DNA of 58,298 bases from DATLSM01 sp049585815 (lineage in GTDB: Bacteria; Actinomycetota; Thermoleophilia; Solirubrobacterales; 70-9). How positions within the stretch are numbered: the first letter of the stretch is position 1; each line of letters begins with the position of its first letter. The notes under the pieces are model-generated. The model had not been told where the DNA came from. It did not search any database and saw nothing but the letters and a program-made list of their open reading frames with translations. The position numbers and the translations under genes are program-made. This document shows positions 1 through 7,840 of the stretch, piece by piece. The stretch spans positions 1-58,298 of the forward strand of contig JBAVAR010000004.1 of assembly GCA_049585815.1 (NCBI GenBank), read 5' to 3'.

Positions 1-411
1 CGCCAGCTCGAACCCCGGGCCCGCCTCGCCGCCGGACGCGCTCTGGCTGGGGCCGGAGCGAGGGCGATGATCGACCTCAGCGACGGGCTGAGCGGAGATG
101 CGAAGCGCCTTTCCGAGGAGAGCGGAACGCTGCTGGGAATCGAGGTCGCCACGCTGCCGCTAGCCGCTGGCCTCGCCGAGCTCGCCGCGGCGGCCGAACG
201 CGACCCGATCGAACTGGCCGTCTCCGGCGGAGAGGACTACGAGCTGCTTGCGGCGCTCCCAGCCGAGAACCTCAGTGAGGCCGTCTCGGCCCTTGCCACA
301 ATCGCTACGCCCCTGACCCAGATCGGCGAGGTCGGCCTCGGCGAGGGCGTCGAGCTCAGGCTGCCCGGGGGCCGGTTGCTGAAGACCGCGGGGTTTGACC
401 AGCTGCGCTGA
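1..411 (+). CDS. thiL: Thiamine-monophosphate kinase ThiL, C-terminal part (cut by window start)
   Basis: The reading frame is already open at base 1 and ends at TGA 409-411, so 136 C-terminal residues are visible and the true start lies outside the window. The motif MIDLSDGL (from nt 67) followed by SGGEDYELL is characteristic of the ThiL/AIR-synthase-like kinases, where the acidic residues bind Mg-ATP. ThiL phosphorylates thiamine monophosphate to thiamine diphosphate in the cytosol. The ATG at nt 67 is an internal methionine, not the start. The 3' end overlaps the convergent small gene at 356-550 by 56 nt. Family assignment is secure; completeness cannot be judged here. Confidence 0.88.
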   Translation, partial: RQLEPRARLAAGRALAGAGARAMIDLSDGLSGDAKRLSEESGTLLGIEVATLPLAAGLAELAAAAERDPIELAVSGGEDYELLAALPAENLSEAVSALATIATPLTQIGEVGLGEGVELRLPGGRLLKTAGFDQLR

Positions 412-550
412 AGGAGAACCGCGGGTCCCCCAGCAGCTCCCTCACCCCCCGACGCCGCAGCATCGCCTCGGCCACGAGGGAGGGCTCGGGCTTGTAGTGA
501 CCCGACTCGACCAGGCTCTTCAGCTGTCGCGGTTGCATCCTGCGCCTCAT
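356..550 (-). CDS. Small FlgM-like protein (64 aa), function unknown
   Basis: The ATG at 550 is preceded by a strong Shine-Dalgarno, GGAGG with 5 nt spacing on the minus strand, which argues that this short ORF is translated. Residues 14-32 include SGHYKPEPSLVAEAMLRRRG, which resembles the C-terminal helix of FlgM-type anti-sigma-28 factors (consensus near GxYxVDPxxVAxAxL). The rest is basic and low in complexity. It is divergent from the response regulator at 616 across a 65-bp AT-richer spacer and overlaps the thiL end. No flagellar genes are in the window, so a true anti-sigma role is doubtful. An alternative is a small regulator of unrelated function. Confidence 0.55.
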   Translation of the reverse strand: MRRRMQPRQLKSLVESGHYKPEPSLVAEAMLRRRGVRELLGDPRFSFSAAGQTPRSSATGPRAA

Positions 551-615
551 ATCGACCTCCTACCCACGATCCTTAGTTCTTAGTACTAGCATATGCGTCC
601 AGGTACATTTCGTCG
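551..615. promoter_or_regulatory. Divergent promoter region between FlgM-like gene and response regulator
   Basis: This 65-bp spacer is noticeably AT-richer than its surroundings. It contains two short palindromes, TAGTACTA and GCATATGC, a few bases apart. TATGCT on the minus strand could be a -10 for the small gene. The plus-strand gene has no obvious Shine-Dalgarno, so its transcript may start close to the ATG. Promoter calls are inference only. Confidence 0.4.
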
Positions 616-1311
616 ATGGCAAATGGGTCGACCCGCATCCTCCTTGTCGACGACGAGCAGTCGATTCAGACCCTGCTCAGTTACCCGCTGCGCAAGGATG
701 GCTACCACGTCACCTCCGCCCTCGACGGCCGCGAGGCGCTGCAGCGCTTCGGTGAGGGCCGCTTTGATCTGGTCATCCTCGACCTGATGCTGCCCAAACT
801 GGACGGCATCGAGGTCTGTCGCCAGCTTCGCTCCCAGAGCCAGGTGCCGATCATCATGCTGACCGCGAAGGGCAGCGAGACCGACAAGGTCGCTGGGCTG
901 GAGCTGGGCGCCGATGACTACATCACCAAGCCATTCTCGATGCGCGAGTTCCGCAGCCGGGTCAAGGCCGCCCTGCGACGCGCTCGGATGATCGGCGCGC
1001 CGCCCGATGAGAAGGCGATCGAGAGCGGCCAGCTGACGATCGACTTCGATCGCCGCATGGTGAGGCTGCGCGATGAGGAGGTCCGCGTCACCTACGTCGA
1101 GTTCGAGATCCTCGGCGCGCTCGCCCGTTCCCCCGGCCGGGTGCTGAGCCGCGAGACGCTGCTCGAACATGTCTGGGGAGACTCTGAGTACCGCGACCCC
1201 CGCACGGTGGACGTCCACATCCGCCACCTGCGTGAGAAGCTCGAGGCGGACCCCAAGAAGCCCGAGTTCCTCTTCACCGTGCGCGGGGTCGGCTACCGGT
1301 TCAGGGAGTAA
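616..1311 (+). CDS. OmpR/PhoB-family response regulator
   Basis: A 231-aa two-component response regulator. The receiver domain occupies about residues 7-120 with the acidic pair D12-D13, the phospho-acceptor D56 in LVILDLMLP, and a conserved Lys in TKPF. A winged-helix DNA-binding domain follows (about 135-230) and ends with the family-typical TVRGVGYRF. It is predicted to bind DNA when phosphorylated by the kinase whose ATG overlaps its stop codon (TAATG at 1309-1313). The order regulator-kinase-HtrA protease resembles mycobacterial mprA-mprB-pepD, a cell-envelope stress system; that analogy is inference. Confidence 0.92.
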   Translation: MANGSTRILLVDDEQSIQTLLSYPLRKDGYHVTSALDGREALQRFGEGRFDLVILDLMLPKLDGIEVCRQLRSQSQVPIIMLTAKGSETDKVAGLELGADDYITKPFSMREFRSRVKAALRRARMIGAPPDEKAIESGQLTIDFDRRMVRLRDEEVRVTYVEFEILGALARSPGRVLSRETLLEHVWGDSEYRDPRTVDVHIRHLREKLEADPKKPEFLFTVRGVGYRFRE

Positions 1312-2381
1312 TGCGGCGCCCGCGCCTCACTAACCTCAGCAGCCGGATCACCGTCACCGCGGTGGCAATCTGCCTGGGCACGCTGATCGTCGTTTACCTC
1401 TACCTGTTCGGAATCGGGCCGACCCCGCGGAGCATTTCCCAGGTCAAGGGACAGATGATCGCCGGCGGGTTGATCGCCCTGGTGCTGACGACGATCGTCG
1501 GGGTCTATTTCGCACAGATGGCCGCCGGACAGATCGCTCGGCTCCAAGATGCGGCCCGAAAGGTCGCCGACGGTAATTTCGAGACCCAGATTCCGATTGC
1601 CGCCGCGGGTGAACTGGGGCAGCTCGCCCGCACCTTCAACGAGATGCAGCGCCGTCTCGCCGAGCTCGACATCGCCCGCAAGCAGTTCATCGCCAACGCC
1701 TCCCACGAGCTGCGTACGCCGATCTTCAGTCTCGGCGGCTTCGTCGAGCTGCTCGAAGAGGAGGACCCCAACCCAGAGGAGCGAGCCGAGTTCGTGCACA
1801 CGATGCGCCAGCAGATCGACCGCCTCACCAAGCTGACCGCGGATCTGCTCGACCTCTCCCAGCTCGACGCCGGGGCCCTGGTGATGCAGTCTCGCAGCGT
1901 CGACCTCGGAAACATCGCCCGCGAGGTTGCCCGGGAGTTCGGTCCGCGCGCGGACCGTCGCGGCTCGCGCCTGGAGCTGCGCACGCCCGATACTCCCGCG
2001 ATTGCCCGCGCCGACCCCGACCGGGTGCGGCAGATCATCCGTATCCTGCTCGACAACGCTCTCACCCACACCCCCGAGGGCACAAAGGTCACCGTGACCA
2101 CCTACTCAGCAAATCACCGCGCCGAGCTGACCGTCTCCGATGAGGGGACGGGAATCCCCCAGCGCGTGCAGGGGCGGGTCTTCGAGCGCTTCTATACCGC
2201 CGACTCGGCGGGCGGCTCGGGCCTCGGCCTGGCGATCGCCCGGGAGCTGGCGCAGCGGATGGATGGGCGGATCGCGATCACCTCCAGCAAACGGTTCACC
2301 GCCTTCACGCTTGACCTGCCCCCGGACCGGCTGCAGCCGATGCCGTCGCGGATCCCAGCTCCGGCCGAGGCCCACGCGTGA
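1311..2381 (+). CDS. Membrane sensor histidine kinase
   Basis: A 356-aa kinase with two membrane segments (about residues 14-33 and 50-70) separated by only about 17 residues, then a HAMP domain (about 70-122), a HisKA dimerisation helix with the phospho-accepting H132 in ASHELRTP, and an HATPase_c domain with an N-box (LLDNALTHTPEG) and G-boxes (DEGTGI, GSGLGLAI). The extracytoplasmic loop is very short, so the signal is probably sensed in the membrane or through a partner. Its start overlaps the regulator stop by 1 nt, and its stop overlaps the following protease start by 4 nt (GTGA), so the three genes are translationally coupled. Confidence 0.92.
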   Translation: MRRPRLTNLSSRITVTAVAICLGTLIVVYLYLFGIGPTPRSISQVKGQMIAGGLIALVLTTIVGVYFAQMAAGQIARLQDAARKVADGNFETQIPIAAAGELGQLARTFNEMQRRLAELDIARKQFIANASHELRTPIFSLGGFVELLEEEDPNPEERAEFVHTMRQQIDRLTKLTADLLDLSQLDAGALVMQSRSVDLGNIAREVAREFGPRADRRGSRLELRTPDTPAIARADPDRVRQIIRILLDNALTHTPEGTKVTVTTYSANHRAELTVSDEGTGIPQRVQGRVFERFYTADSAGGSGLGLAIARELAQRMDGRIAITSSKRFTAFTLDLPPDRLQPMPSRIPAPAEAHA

Positions 2382-3538
2382 GGTTGAAGGCGATCGCGGC
2401 GGCTGGCCTGGCGCTGGCGCTGCTTGCCGGCTGCGGCAGCTCGAGCCCCAGCTCGAGCTCCAACCCGCAGGCCTCCGGCGCCGGCGGGACCCTGCCGAAG
2501 GTCGCCGTTGAGACCGCCGAAAGCGGCTTTGACGCGGCCCGCGTGTACCGCGAAGCCTCCCCCGGTGTGGTCACGATCCGTTCGGTCTTCGGTCCCGCCG
2601 AAGGCAGTGGGCCGAGTGCCGCCGAGGGCTCTGGCTTCGAGTTCAACGGGAACGGAGAAATCGTCACCAACGCCCACGTGGTCACGGTCGAATCGGGAGA
2701 AAAGCGGGTCCCCGCAAAGGCGGTCTTCGTCGAATTCACCGACCGCAACGTGGTCCCCGCCAAGATCCTCGGCTTCGATCCCTTCGCCGATGTCGCCCTG
2801 CTCAAGGTCAGCCCGCCCCCCGGCCTGCACCTGCACCCGCTGGCGCTGGGCGACGACCACGACCTGGTTGTCGGCGAGCCGGTGGCGGCGATCGGCAGCC
2901 CCTTTGGCGAGCAGCAATCGCTCTCGGTCGGAGTCGTCTCGGCGACCGATCGCTCGGTAAAATCGCTCACCCAGTTCGAGATCGAGGGAGCGATCCAGAC
3001 CGACGCCTCGATCAACCCGGGCAACTCCGGCGGCCCGCTGCTCAACGCAAACGCCCAGGTGATCGGCATCAACCAACAGATCGAGACCAACTCCGGCGCC
3101 AACGACGGGGTCGGCTTCGCGGTCCCGATCTCAGCGGTCAAACGTTCGGTAATTCAGCTGCAGGCGAAGGGCAAGGCCGAATACGCCTTCCTCGGGGTCT
3201 CCAGCCAGGCGCTCTACCCCCAGCTCGCCACCAAACTGGGTCTCGATACCAAGTTCGGCGGTTTGGTCGCCGACGTCGTCCCCGGAGGCCCCGCCGCCCA
3301 GGCCGGGCTGAAGGGAGGCACCGGCAAGATCCAGTTCCAGGCCGCCGAGTACCGCACCGGCGGCGACGTGATCCTCGCCTTTGACGGCCGCCCGGTGATC
3401 AGCCCCGAAGACCTCGCCCGCGACACCGCCTCTCACGCGCCGGGGCAGAAGGTGACCCTGACGATCCTCCGCGACAACCAGCGCAAGCAGCTCGAAGTGA
3501 TGCTCGGCAAGCGCCCCGAAAGCGGGACCAGCGGCTGA
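2378..3538 (+). CDS. HtrA/DegP-type serine protease, predicted lipoprotein, with PDZ domain
   Basis: A 386-aa protein starting at GTG 2378. The N-terminus has a lipoprotein signal with lipobox LAGC (Cys19), followed by a Ser/Asn-rich linker to about residue 35. The trypsin-like domain shows the catalytic triad H100 (TNAHVV), D138 (DVALLKV) and S217 (GNSGGPL). A PDZ domain spans about 270-375 (FLGVSSQAL to VTLTILRDNQ). It should act outside the membrane as a quality-control or signalling protease. The 4-nt overlap with the histidine kinase suggests its output is tied to that two-component system, as with PepD in mycobacteria (inference). Confidence 0.92.
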   Translation: MRLKAIAAAGLALALLAGCGSSSPSSSSNPQASGAGGTLPKVAVETAESGFDAARVYREASPGVVTIRSVFGPAEGSGPSAAEGSGFEFNGNGEIVTNAHVVTVESGEKRVPAKAVFVEFTDRNVVPAKILGFDPFADVALLKVSPPPGLHLHPLALGDDHDLVVGEPVAAIGSPFGEQQSLSVGVVSATDRSVKSLTQFEIEGAIQTDASINPGNSGGPLLNANAQVIGINQQIETNSGANDGVGFAVPISAVKRSVIQLQAKGKAEYAFLGVSSQALYPQLATKLGLDTKFGGLVADVVPGGPAAQAGLKGGTGKIQFQAAEYRTGGDVILAFDGRPVISPEDLARDTASHAPGQKVTLTILRDNQRKQLEVMLGKRPESGTSG

Positions 3539-3587
3539 GGGTCCCGCCCGAGCGCCGGTCGCCGCTCAGACAGGTAGAACTCCGCGC

Positions 3588-4829
3588 GTGCTTCAGGAAG
3601 TCGCCCTAGGCCAGAAGTCGCTGGCCGATTACACCCACATCGCCGGCAAGCAGCTGGCCGAGCGAATCCGTGAGCTGGCCGAGCCGCTGCAGGGCCACCG
3701 GGTGCTGCACGTCAGCGCGACCGCGTTCGGCGGCGGCGTCTCGGAGATCCTCTACACGCTGGTGCCGCTGATGCGCGACGCCGGCCTCGACGCCCACTGG
3801 CAGGTGATCTTCGGCAAAGAAGAGTTCTTCAACGCGACCAAGCTCCTGCACAACTCCCTCCAGGGCGCCGCGGAGACGCTGAGCGAGAAACAGTGGGAGC
3901 TGTTCGACGAAATCAACCAGCTCAATGCCGAGGGGTTGCAGGGGGAGTGGGACACGATCATCGTCCACGACCCCCAGCCGATCGGCCTGCACCGCGGCGC
4001 CTCCGAGAAGAGCCGCAGATGGGTCTGGCGCTGCCACATCGACCTCTCTGAGCCCAACCCGGCGCCGATCGCCCGCCTCCTGCCGTTGATCGATGAATAC
4101 GACGCCAGCGTCTGGCACATGCCCTCCTACGTGCCGGCCGGGATCGACGGCGGCCACGATGGCGTCAACATCATTCCCCCTGCGATCGACCCGCTCTCGC
4201 CGAAGAACATGGCCTTCTCTCCCGACGACGCGGCGTTCGTCTGCCGCCAGTTCGGGATCGACGTCGACCGGCCCCTGATCACCCAGGTCTCACGCTTTGA
4301 CCCCTGGAAGGACCCGATGGGGGTGATCGATGCCTACCGCGACGTGACCAAGGAGATCCCCGAGGTGCAGCTTGCGCTGGTCGGCTCGATGGCTACCGAT
4401 GATCCCGAGGGCTGGGACTTCTTCCAGAAGACCTTCGAGTACGCCGACGGTGACCCCGACATCAAGATCCTCAACAACCTCAACAACGTCGGAGCGATCG
4501 AGGTCAACGCCTTCCAATCGCAGTCAGACGTCTGCCTGCAGAAGTCGATCCGCGAGGGGTTCGGCCTGACCGTGACCGAGGCGCTGTGGAAGGGGCGGGC
4601 GACGGTGGCCGGCAACGTCGGCGGCATTCCCCTGCAGATCTCAGACGGAGAGAGCGGCTTCCTCGTCAACTCCGCCGCCGAGTGCGCCCAGCGCTGCGTC
4701 GAGATCCTCGCTGACCCTGAGCTGGGCAAGCGGCTCGGGCGGGCGGGCAAGGAGCACGCCCGGCGTGAGTTCCTCTCACCCCGCCTGCTGCGCGACTGGC
4801 TCGAGCTGTTCACCGCGTTGGGCACATAG
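3588..4829 (+). CDS. treT: TreT-like trehalose synthase/phosphorylase (GT4 glycosyltransferase)
   Basis: A 413-aa GT-B fold glycosyltransferase starting at GTG 3588. The nucleotide-sugar transferase hallmarks are an N-terminal glycine loop (FGGGVSEIL, about 47-55) and the C-terminal E-x7-E motif in EGFGLTVTEALWK (about 323-335). The N-terminal block and overall length match trehalose glycosyltransferring synthases (TreT), which join NDP-glucose and glucose to trehalose, and related trehalose phosphorylases. It precedes a GT20 trehalose-6-phosphate synthase by 29 nt on the same strand. Donor specificity cannot be read from sequence, and the direction of reaction (synthesis or phosphorolysis) is open. 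Confidence 0.75.
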   Translation: MLQEVALGQKSLADYTHIAGKQLAERIRELAEPLQGHRVLHVSATAFGGGVSEILYTLVPLMRDAGLDAHWQVIFGKEEFFNATKLLHNSLQGAAETLSEKQWELFDEINQLNAEGLQGEWDTIIVHDPQPIGLHRGASEKSRRWVWRCHIDLSEPNPAPIARLLPLIDEYDASVWHMPSYVPAGIDGGHDGVNIIPPAIDPLSPKNMAFSPDDAAFVCRQFGIDVDRPLITQVSRFDPWKDPMGVIDAYRDVTKEIPEVQLALVGSMATDDPEGWDFFQKTFEYADGDPDIKILNNLNNVGAIEVNAFQSQSDVCLQKSIREGFGLTVTEALWKGRATVAGNVGGIPLQISDGESGFLVNSAAECAQRCVEILADPELGKRLGRAGKEHARREFLSPRLLRDWLELFTALGT

Positions 4830-4858
4830 GGGACAAGCGGCCGGGGTAGGCTGGCTGT

Positions 4859-6325
4859 GTGCAAGGCGCCTCCGATCCGCTGATCATCGTCTCCAATCGC
4901 GGGCCGGCTCAGTTTGAGCGTGACGAGGACGGGCGACGGACCGTGCGACGCGGCGGCGGCGGTCTGGTCACCGCTCTTTCGGGATTGGTCTCCCACCGCG
5001 ACGCGCTTTGGATCGCCTCGGCAATGACCGATGAGGACGTCGCCGTCTCCGAGGAACGCGGCGGGCCGGTCGAGCTTTCAATCGACGGGATCGAGTACCG
5101 GGTGCTGTTTGTCGACAGCGATGCCGAGGCCTTCGATCGCTTCTACAACGTCATCGCCAACCCGATCCTCTGGTTCATCCAGCACTACCTCTGGGATCTC
5201 TCCAACGCCCCCGACATCCGCCAGGAGGAGCTGGACGCCTGGGACTTCGGGTATCAGACAGTCAACAGCGATATCGCGCGGGCGGTGCTGCGCCAGATCG
5301 AGGGTCGGGAGCGGCCGCTGGTGATGCTCCACGACTATCACCTCTACACCGCCCCCGGGATGATCCGCGCCGAGCGACCCGACGCCTTCCTGCACCACTT
5401 CGTCCACATCCCCTGGTCCCAGCCCGACAGCTGGCGGATCCTGCCAGGACGGATCCGCGAGGTCCTCTTCCAGGGCATGCTCGCCAACGACATCATCGGC
5501 TTCCACACCCACGCCTACTGCATCAACTTTCTGCGCTGCTGCGACGAACTGCTGGAGGCCGACGTCGACTACGAGGGTGGACGGGTGCGCCATGGGGGGG
5601 GCGAGACCCTGGCCCGCGCCTACCCGCTCTCGATTGACGCCGCGCGCCTGGCGCGGGCGGCGGAATCCCCCGAGGTGGCGGCCGCCGAGCGCGAGGTGCT
5701 GGAGCGGCGGCGAAGGCACCTGATCATCCGCGTCGACCGGGCCGACCTGTCCAAGAACGTCCTGCGCGGATTCACCGCCTTTGACACCTTCCTCACCCAG
5801 CACCCTGAGTTCCGCGAAGAGGTCACCTTCATCGCCCACCTCCAGCCCTCGCGGCAAGACGTGCCCGAGTACGCCGAGTATCTGGAGCGAATCGAGGCGC
5901 TGGTCGCGGTGGTTAACCATCGCCACGGGACCACGGACTGGATGCCGATCGACCTGAAGATCTACGAGAATTTCCACGACGCGGTCGCCCGCTACAAGCA
6001 TTTCGACCTGCTGATGGTCAACTCGCTGTTTGACGGGATGAACCTGGTCGCCAAGGAGGCGCCGGCGGTGAACACCCGGAATGGGGTGCTGATGTTGTCG
6101 GAGAACACCGGGTCACACGAGGAGCTCGCAGACTGCGCTCTCTCGGTCAACCCGTTCGACATCCAAGAGCAGGCCGACGCGATCTACCGGGCACTGACGA
6201 TGGGCCCGGAGGAGAGGCGCGTACGGGCACAGCGGCTGAAGGAAATCATCTACTCGCGCAATCCGGGCGATTGGGTCGACGAGCAGCTGGCGGATATCGC
6301 AGCGCTGCGCGAGGCGGTGGCCTAG
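4859..6325 (+). CDS. otsA: Trehalose-6-phosphate synthase-like glycosyltransferase (GT20)
   Basis: A 488-aa member of glycosyltransferase family 20, starting at GTG 4859. Visible family features are the N-terminal SNRGP, the glycine-rich GGGGLVTAL loop, HDYHLY (about 158-163), the arginine/lysine donor-binding motif RVDRADLSKN (about 290-299) and DGMNLVAKE (about 392-400). OtsA transfers glucose from NDP-glucose to glucose-6-phosphate. No OtsB phosphatase domain is fused or adjacent. The N-terminal region is more divergent than typical OtsA, so a related GT20 substrate such as glucosylglycerol-phosphate is possible. Confidence 0.8.
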   Translation: MQGASDPLIIVSNRGPAQFERDEDGRRTVRRGGGGLVTALSGLVSHRDALWIASAMTDEDVAVSEERGGPVELSIDGIEYRVLFVDSDAEAFDRFYNVIANPILWFIQHYLWDLSNAPDIRQEELDAWDFGYQTVNSDIARAVLRQIEGRERPLVMLHDYHLYTAPGMIRAERPDAFLHHFVHIPWSQPDSWRILPGRIREVLFQGMLANDIIGFHTHAYCINFLRCCDELLEADVDYEGGRVRHGGGETLARAYPLSIDAARLARAAESPEVAAAEREVLERRRRHLIIRVDRADLSKNVLRGFTAFDTFLTQHPEFREEVTFIAHLQPSRQDVPEYAEYLERIEALVAVVNHRHGTTDWMPIDLKIYENFHDAVARYKHFDLLMVNSLFDGMNLVAKEAPAVNTRNGVLMLSENTGSHEELADCALSVNPFDIQEQADAIYRALTMGPEERRVRAQRLKEIIYSRNPGDWVDEQLADIAALREAVA

Positions 6326-6455
6326 CGCCGAATGGGCTGACAAGGGCGAGCGCGGAGGCGGGTTCGGGCAACGGGCCACGCCAGATTCCCGCCCACTCCG
6401 GCCCAGAGCCAGCGGCGCCGTCGGCGTCCTTTCGCCTCCTCCCGGCCGGGGACCG
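6326..6455. other. Non-coding spacer before the rpsF operon
   Basis: A 130-bp gap between the GT20 stop and the rpsF promoter. It is GC-rich, carries no supported ORF, and has no strong hairpin with a T-run. Confidence 0.5.
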
Positions 6456-6483
6456 ATGGACCTCACACCACACTAGCTATAGT
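6456..6483 (+). promoter_or_regulatory. Candidate promoter for rpsF-ssb-rpsR-rplI
   Basis: A TATAGT -10 hexamer lies at 6478-6483, with ATGGAC as a weak -35 at 6456-6461 and a 16-bp spacer. The TTG start of rpsF at 6495 is only 11 nt beyond the -10, so the transcript would have almost no leader. Inferred from sequence only. Confidence 0.5.
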
Positions 6484-6494
6484 CCCTCGCCGTT

Positions 6495-6893
6495 TTGGCC
6501 CTCGCTGCGCGCGAATATGAGTTGGTCCTGATGCTCGACCCCAACCTCGGGGATTCTGAGCGAGAGGCCCTTGCCCAGGAGGTTCGGGGGCAGATCGAGG
6601 CGGGCGGCGCAGCGAAGCATGAGAACAACTGGGGCCTGCGCAAGATGGCCTATGAAATCGGCGGGCGCAACGAGGCCGACTACCGCTGGTTTCGCTTTGA
6701 GTCCCCCACGGAGCTGCTCGGGCAACTCGACCATAATCTGAAGATCGCCGACGGTGTGCTGCGCTTTCGTATCTTCAAGGTTGATCCCAGCGCGCCGGTG
6801 ATCGTGCCGCCGGCTGTCGGTGCCACTCCTCCGCCCCGCGAGCGAGCCGCCCACCCCAGCGCCCGCGACGAGCGCGGGGACGCGGACGAGTAG
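6495..6893 (+). CDS. rpsF: 30S ribosomal protein S6
   Basis: A 132-aa S6 protein. The core REYELVLMLDP through LRFRIFKVD (about residues 6-98) matches bacterial S6, which binds the 16S rRNA central domain as a dimer with S18. The C-terminal 30 residues are a Pro/Arg/Asp-rich tail. The start is TTG at 6495; no upstream ATG/GTG in frame fits. It leads a cluster with ssb, rpsR and rplI, the standard bacterial arrangement. Confidence 0.93.
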   Translation: MALAAREYELVLMLDPNLGDSEREALAQEVRGQIEAGGAAKHENNWGLRKMAYEIGGRNEADYRWFRFESPTELLGQLDHNLKIADGVLRFRIFKVDPSAPVIVPPAVGATPPPRERAAHPSARDERGDADE

Positions 6894-6972
6894 CCGCCGG
6901 CAAGGGTATTTCTCTCGAAATCAGGCCCAGCGGCCCGGCCCAACCCCGCGAGTTGCGGGAATCTCTCCGCGA

Positions 6973-7001
6973 AGGAGGGGAGTCGCGCCGCCGCCCCTCC
7001 T
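6973..7001 (+). promoter_or_regulatory. Hairpin in the rpsF-ssb spacer
   Basis: AGGAGGGG (6973-6980) and CCCCTCCT (6994-7001) form a perfect 8-bp stem with a 13-nt loop in the 148-bp spacer between rpsF and ssb. There is no T-run, so it is more likely a processing or attenuation structure than an efficient terminator. The spacer otherwise contains a possible ssb promoter and the ssb Shine-Dalgarno. Confidence 0.4.
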
Positions 7002-7041
7002 AGACTGGGACACATACAAGCGATTTAGAGGAGTGAGAGCC

Positions 7042-7506
7042 GTGGCAGCTTCGAACGTAAACGTGGTAGTCATCACCGGGAACCTGACCCGCGATCCGGA
7101 GCTGCGCAGCACTCCCGGCGGCACCTCGATCTGTGAGCTACGGGTGGCCGTCAACAGTCGTCGCAAAGACGGTCAGAGCGGCGAATGGGTCGATAAGCCG
7201 AACTACTTTGACGTGACGGTCTGGGGGGCGCAGGGCGAGAACTGCGCCAACTACCTGTCCAAGGGCCGTCCAGTGGCGATCGAGGGTCGGCTCGACTGGC
7301 GCGAGTGGGAGGCCAAAGACGGCGGCAAACGGCAGGCCGTGCAGATCATCGCCAATTCGGTCCAGTTCCTCGGCTCGCGCGACGGCGCGGGCGGTGGCAA
7401 TGGCAATGGCGGCTTCACCCCAAGCAGCGACGTCTCGGCGGACACCTCGGACTTCGAGGGCGCCGCGGCCGGGGTCGGCGGTGGGGACGACGACATTCCT
7501 TTCTAG
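7042..7506 (+). CDS. ssb: Single-stranded DNA-binding protein
   Basis: A 154-aa SSB starting at GTG 7042, preceded by GAGGAG at about 8-nt spacing; longer in-frame upstream sequence has no SSB similarity. The OB fold occupies about residues 1-115 (NVVVITGNLTRDPELR, NYFDVTVWG, AIEGRLDWREWE). A glycine-rich disordered linker follows, then the acidic tip DDDIPF that recruits replication and repair partners. The location between rpsF and rpsR is the common bacterial order. Confidence 0.95.
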   Translation: MAASNVNVVVITGNLTRDPELRSTPGGTSICELRVAVNSRRKDGQSGEWVDKPNYFDVTVWGAQGENCANYLSKGRPVAIEGRLDWREWEAKDGGKRQAVQIIANSVQFLGSRDGAGGGNGNGGFTPSSDVSADTSDFEGAAAGVGGGDDDIPF

Positions 7507-7531
7507 GTAAGCTTTCGCCGCTTGGTTTTCC

Positions 7532-7554
7532 GTCGCCCGGCCATGCCGGGCGAC
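7532..7554 (+). promoter_or_regulatory. Strong hairpin just upstream of rpsR
   Basis: GTCGCCCGGC (7532-7541) and GCCGGGCGAC (7545-7554) form a perfect 10-bp stem with a 3-nt CAT loop. It ends 22 nt before the rpsR GTG and has no T-run. In other bacteria the S6:S18 complex binds an mRNA hairpin in this operon to repress its own synthesis; whether this hairpin is such a site is inference. Confidence 0.5.
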
Positions 7555-7576
7555 TTCCACGTAAGGGGCCGACGAA

Positions 7577-7840
7577 GTGGCAAGAACGAGAGAGACGACA
7601 TCCACTCCCCGCCGCGGGCGGCGGATGCCCGACCGGATGCGGCCGCGGAAGTACACCCGCGTCAACGCCGAGTCGGTCGACTACAAGGACCTCAACCTGC
7701 TGCGCCGCTTCCTCTCCGACAAGGGCAAGACCCGGGGGCGGCGGGTCACCGGCCTCTCCCGCAAGCACCAGCGCCAGCTCTCGGTCGCGGTAAAGCGCGC
7801 CCGAGAGATCGCTCTTCTGCCCTACGTCGGGGAGCGCTGA
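7577..7840 (+). CDS. rpsR: 30S ribosomal protein S18
   Basis: An 87-aa S18 starting at GTG 7577. The core YKDLNLLRRFLSDKGK, RRVTGLS and KHQRQLSVAVKRAREIALLPYV matches S18. The zinc-binding cysteines of the C+ form are absent, so this is the zinc-free type. The basic N-terminal 30 residues are longer than usual. Its TGA overlaps the rplI ATG by 1 nt. Confidence 0.95.
   Translation: MARTRETTSTPRRGRRMPDRMRPRKYTRVNAESVDYKDLNLLRRFLSDKGKTRGRRVTGLSRKHQRQLSVAVKRAREIALLPYVGER

Noticed and set aside
586..1227. 213-aa minus-strand ORF opposite the response regulator
   Set aside because: Shadow of the regulator gene; no family features, and long antisense frames are normal in GC-rich DNA.
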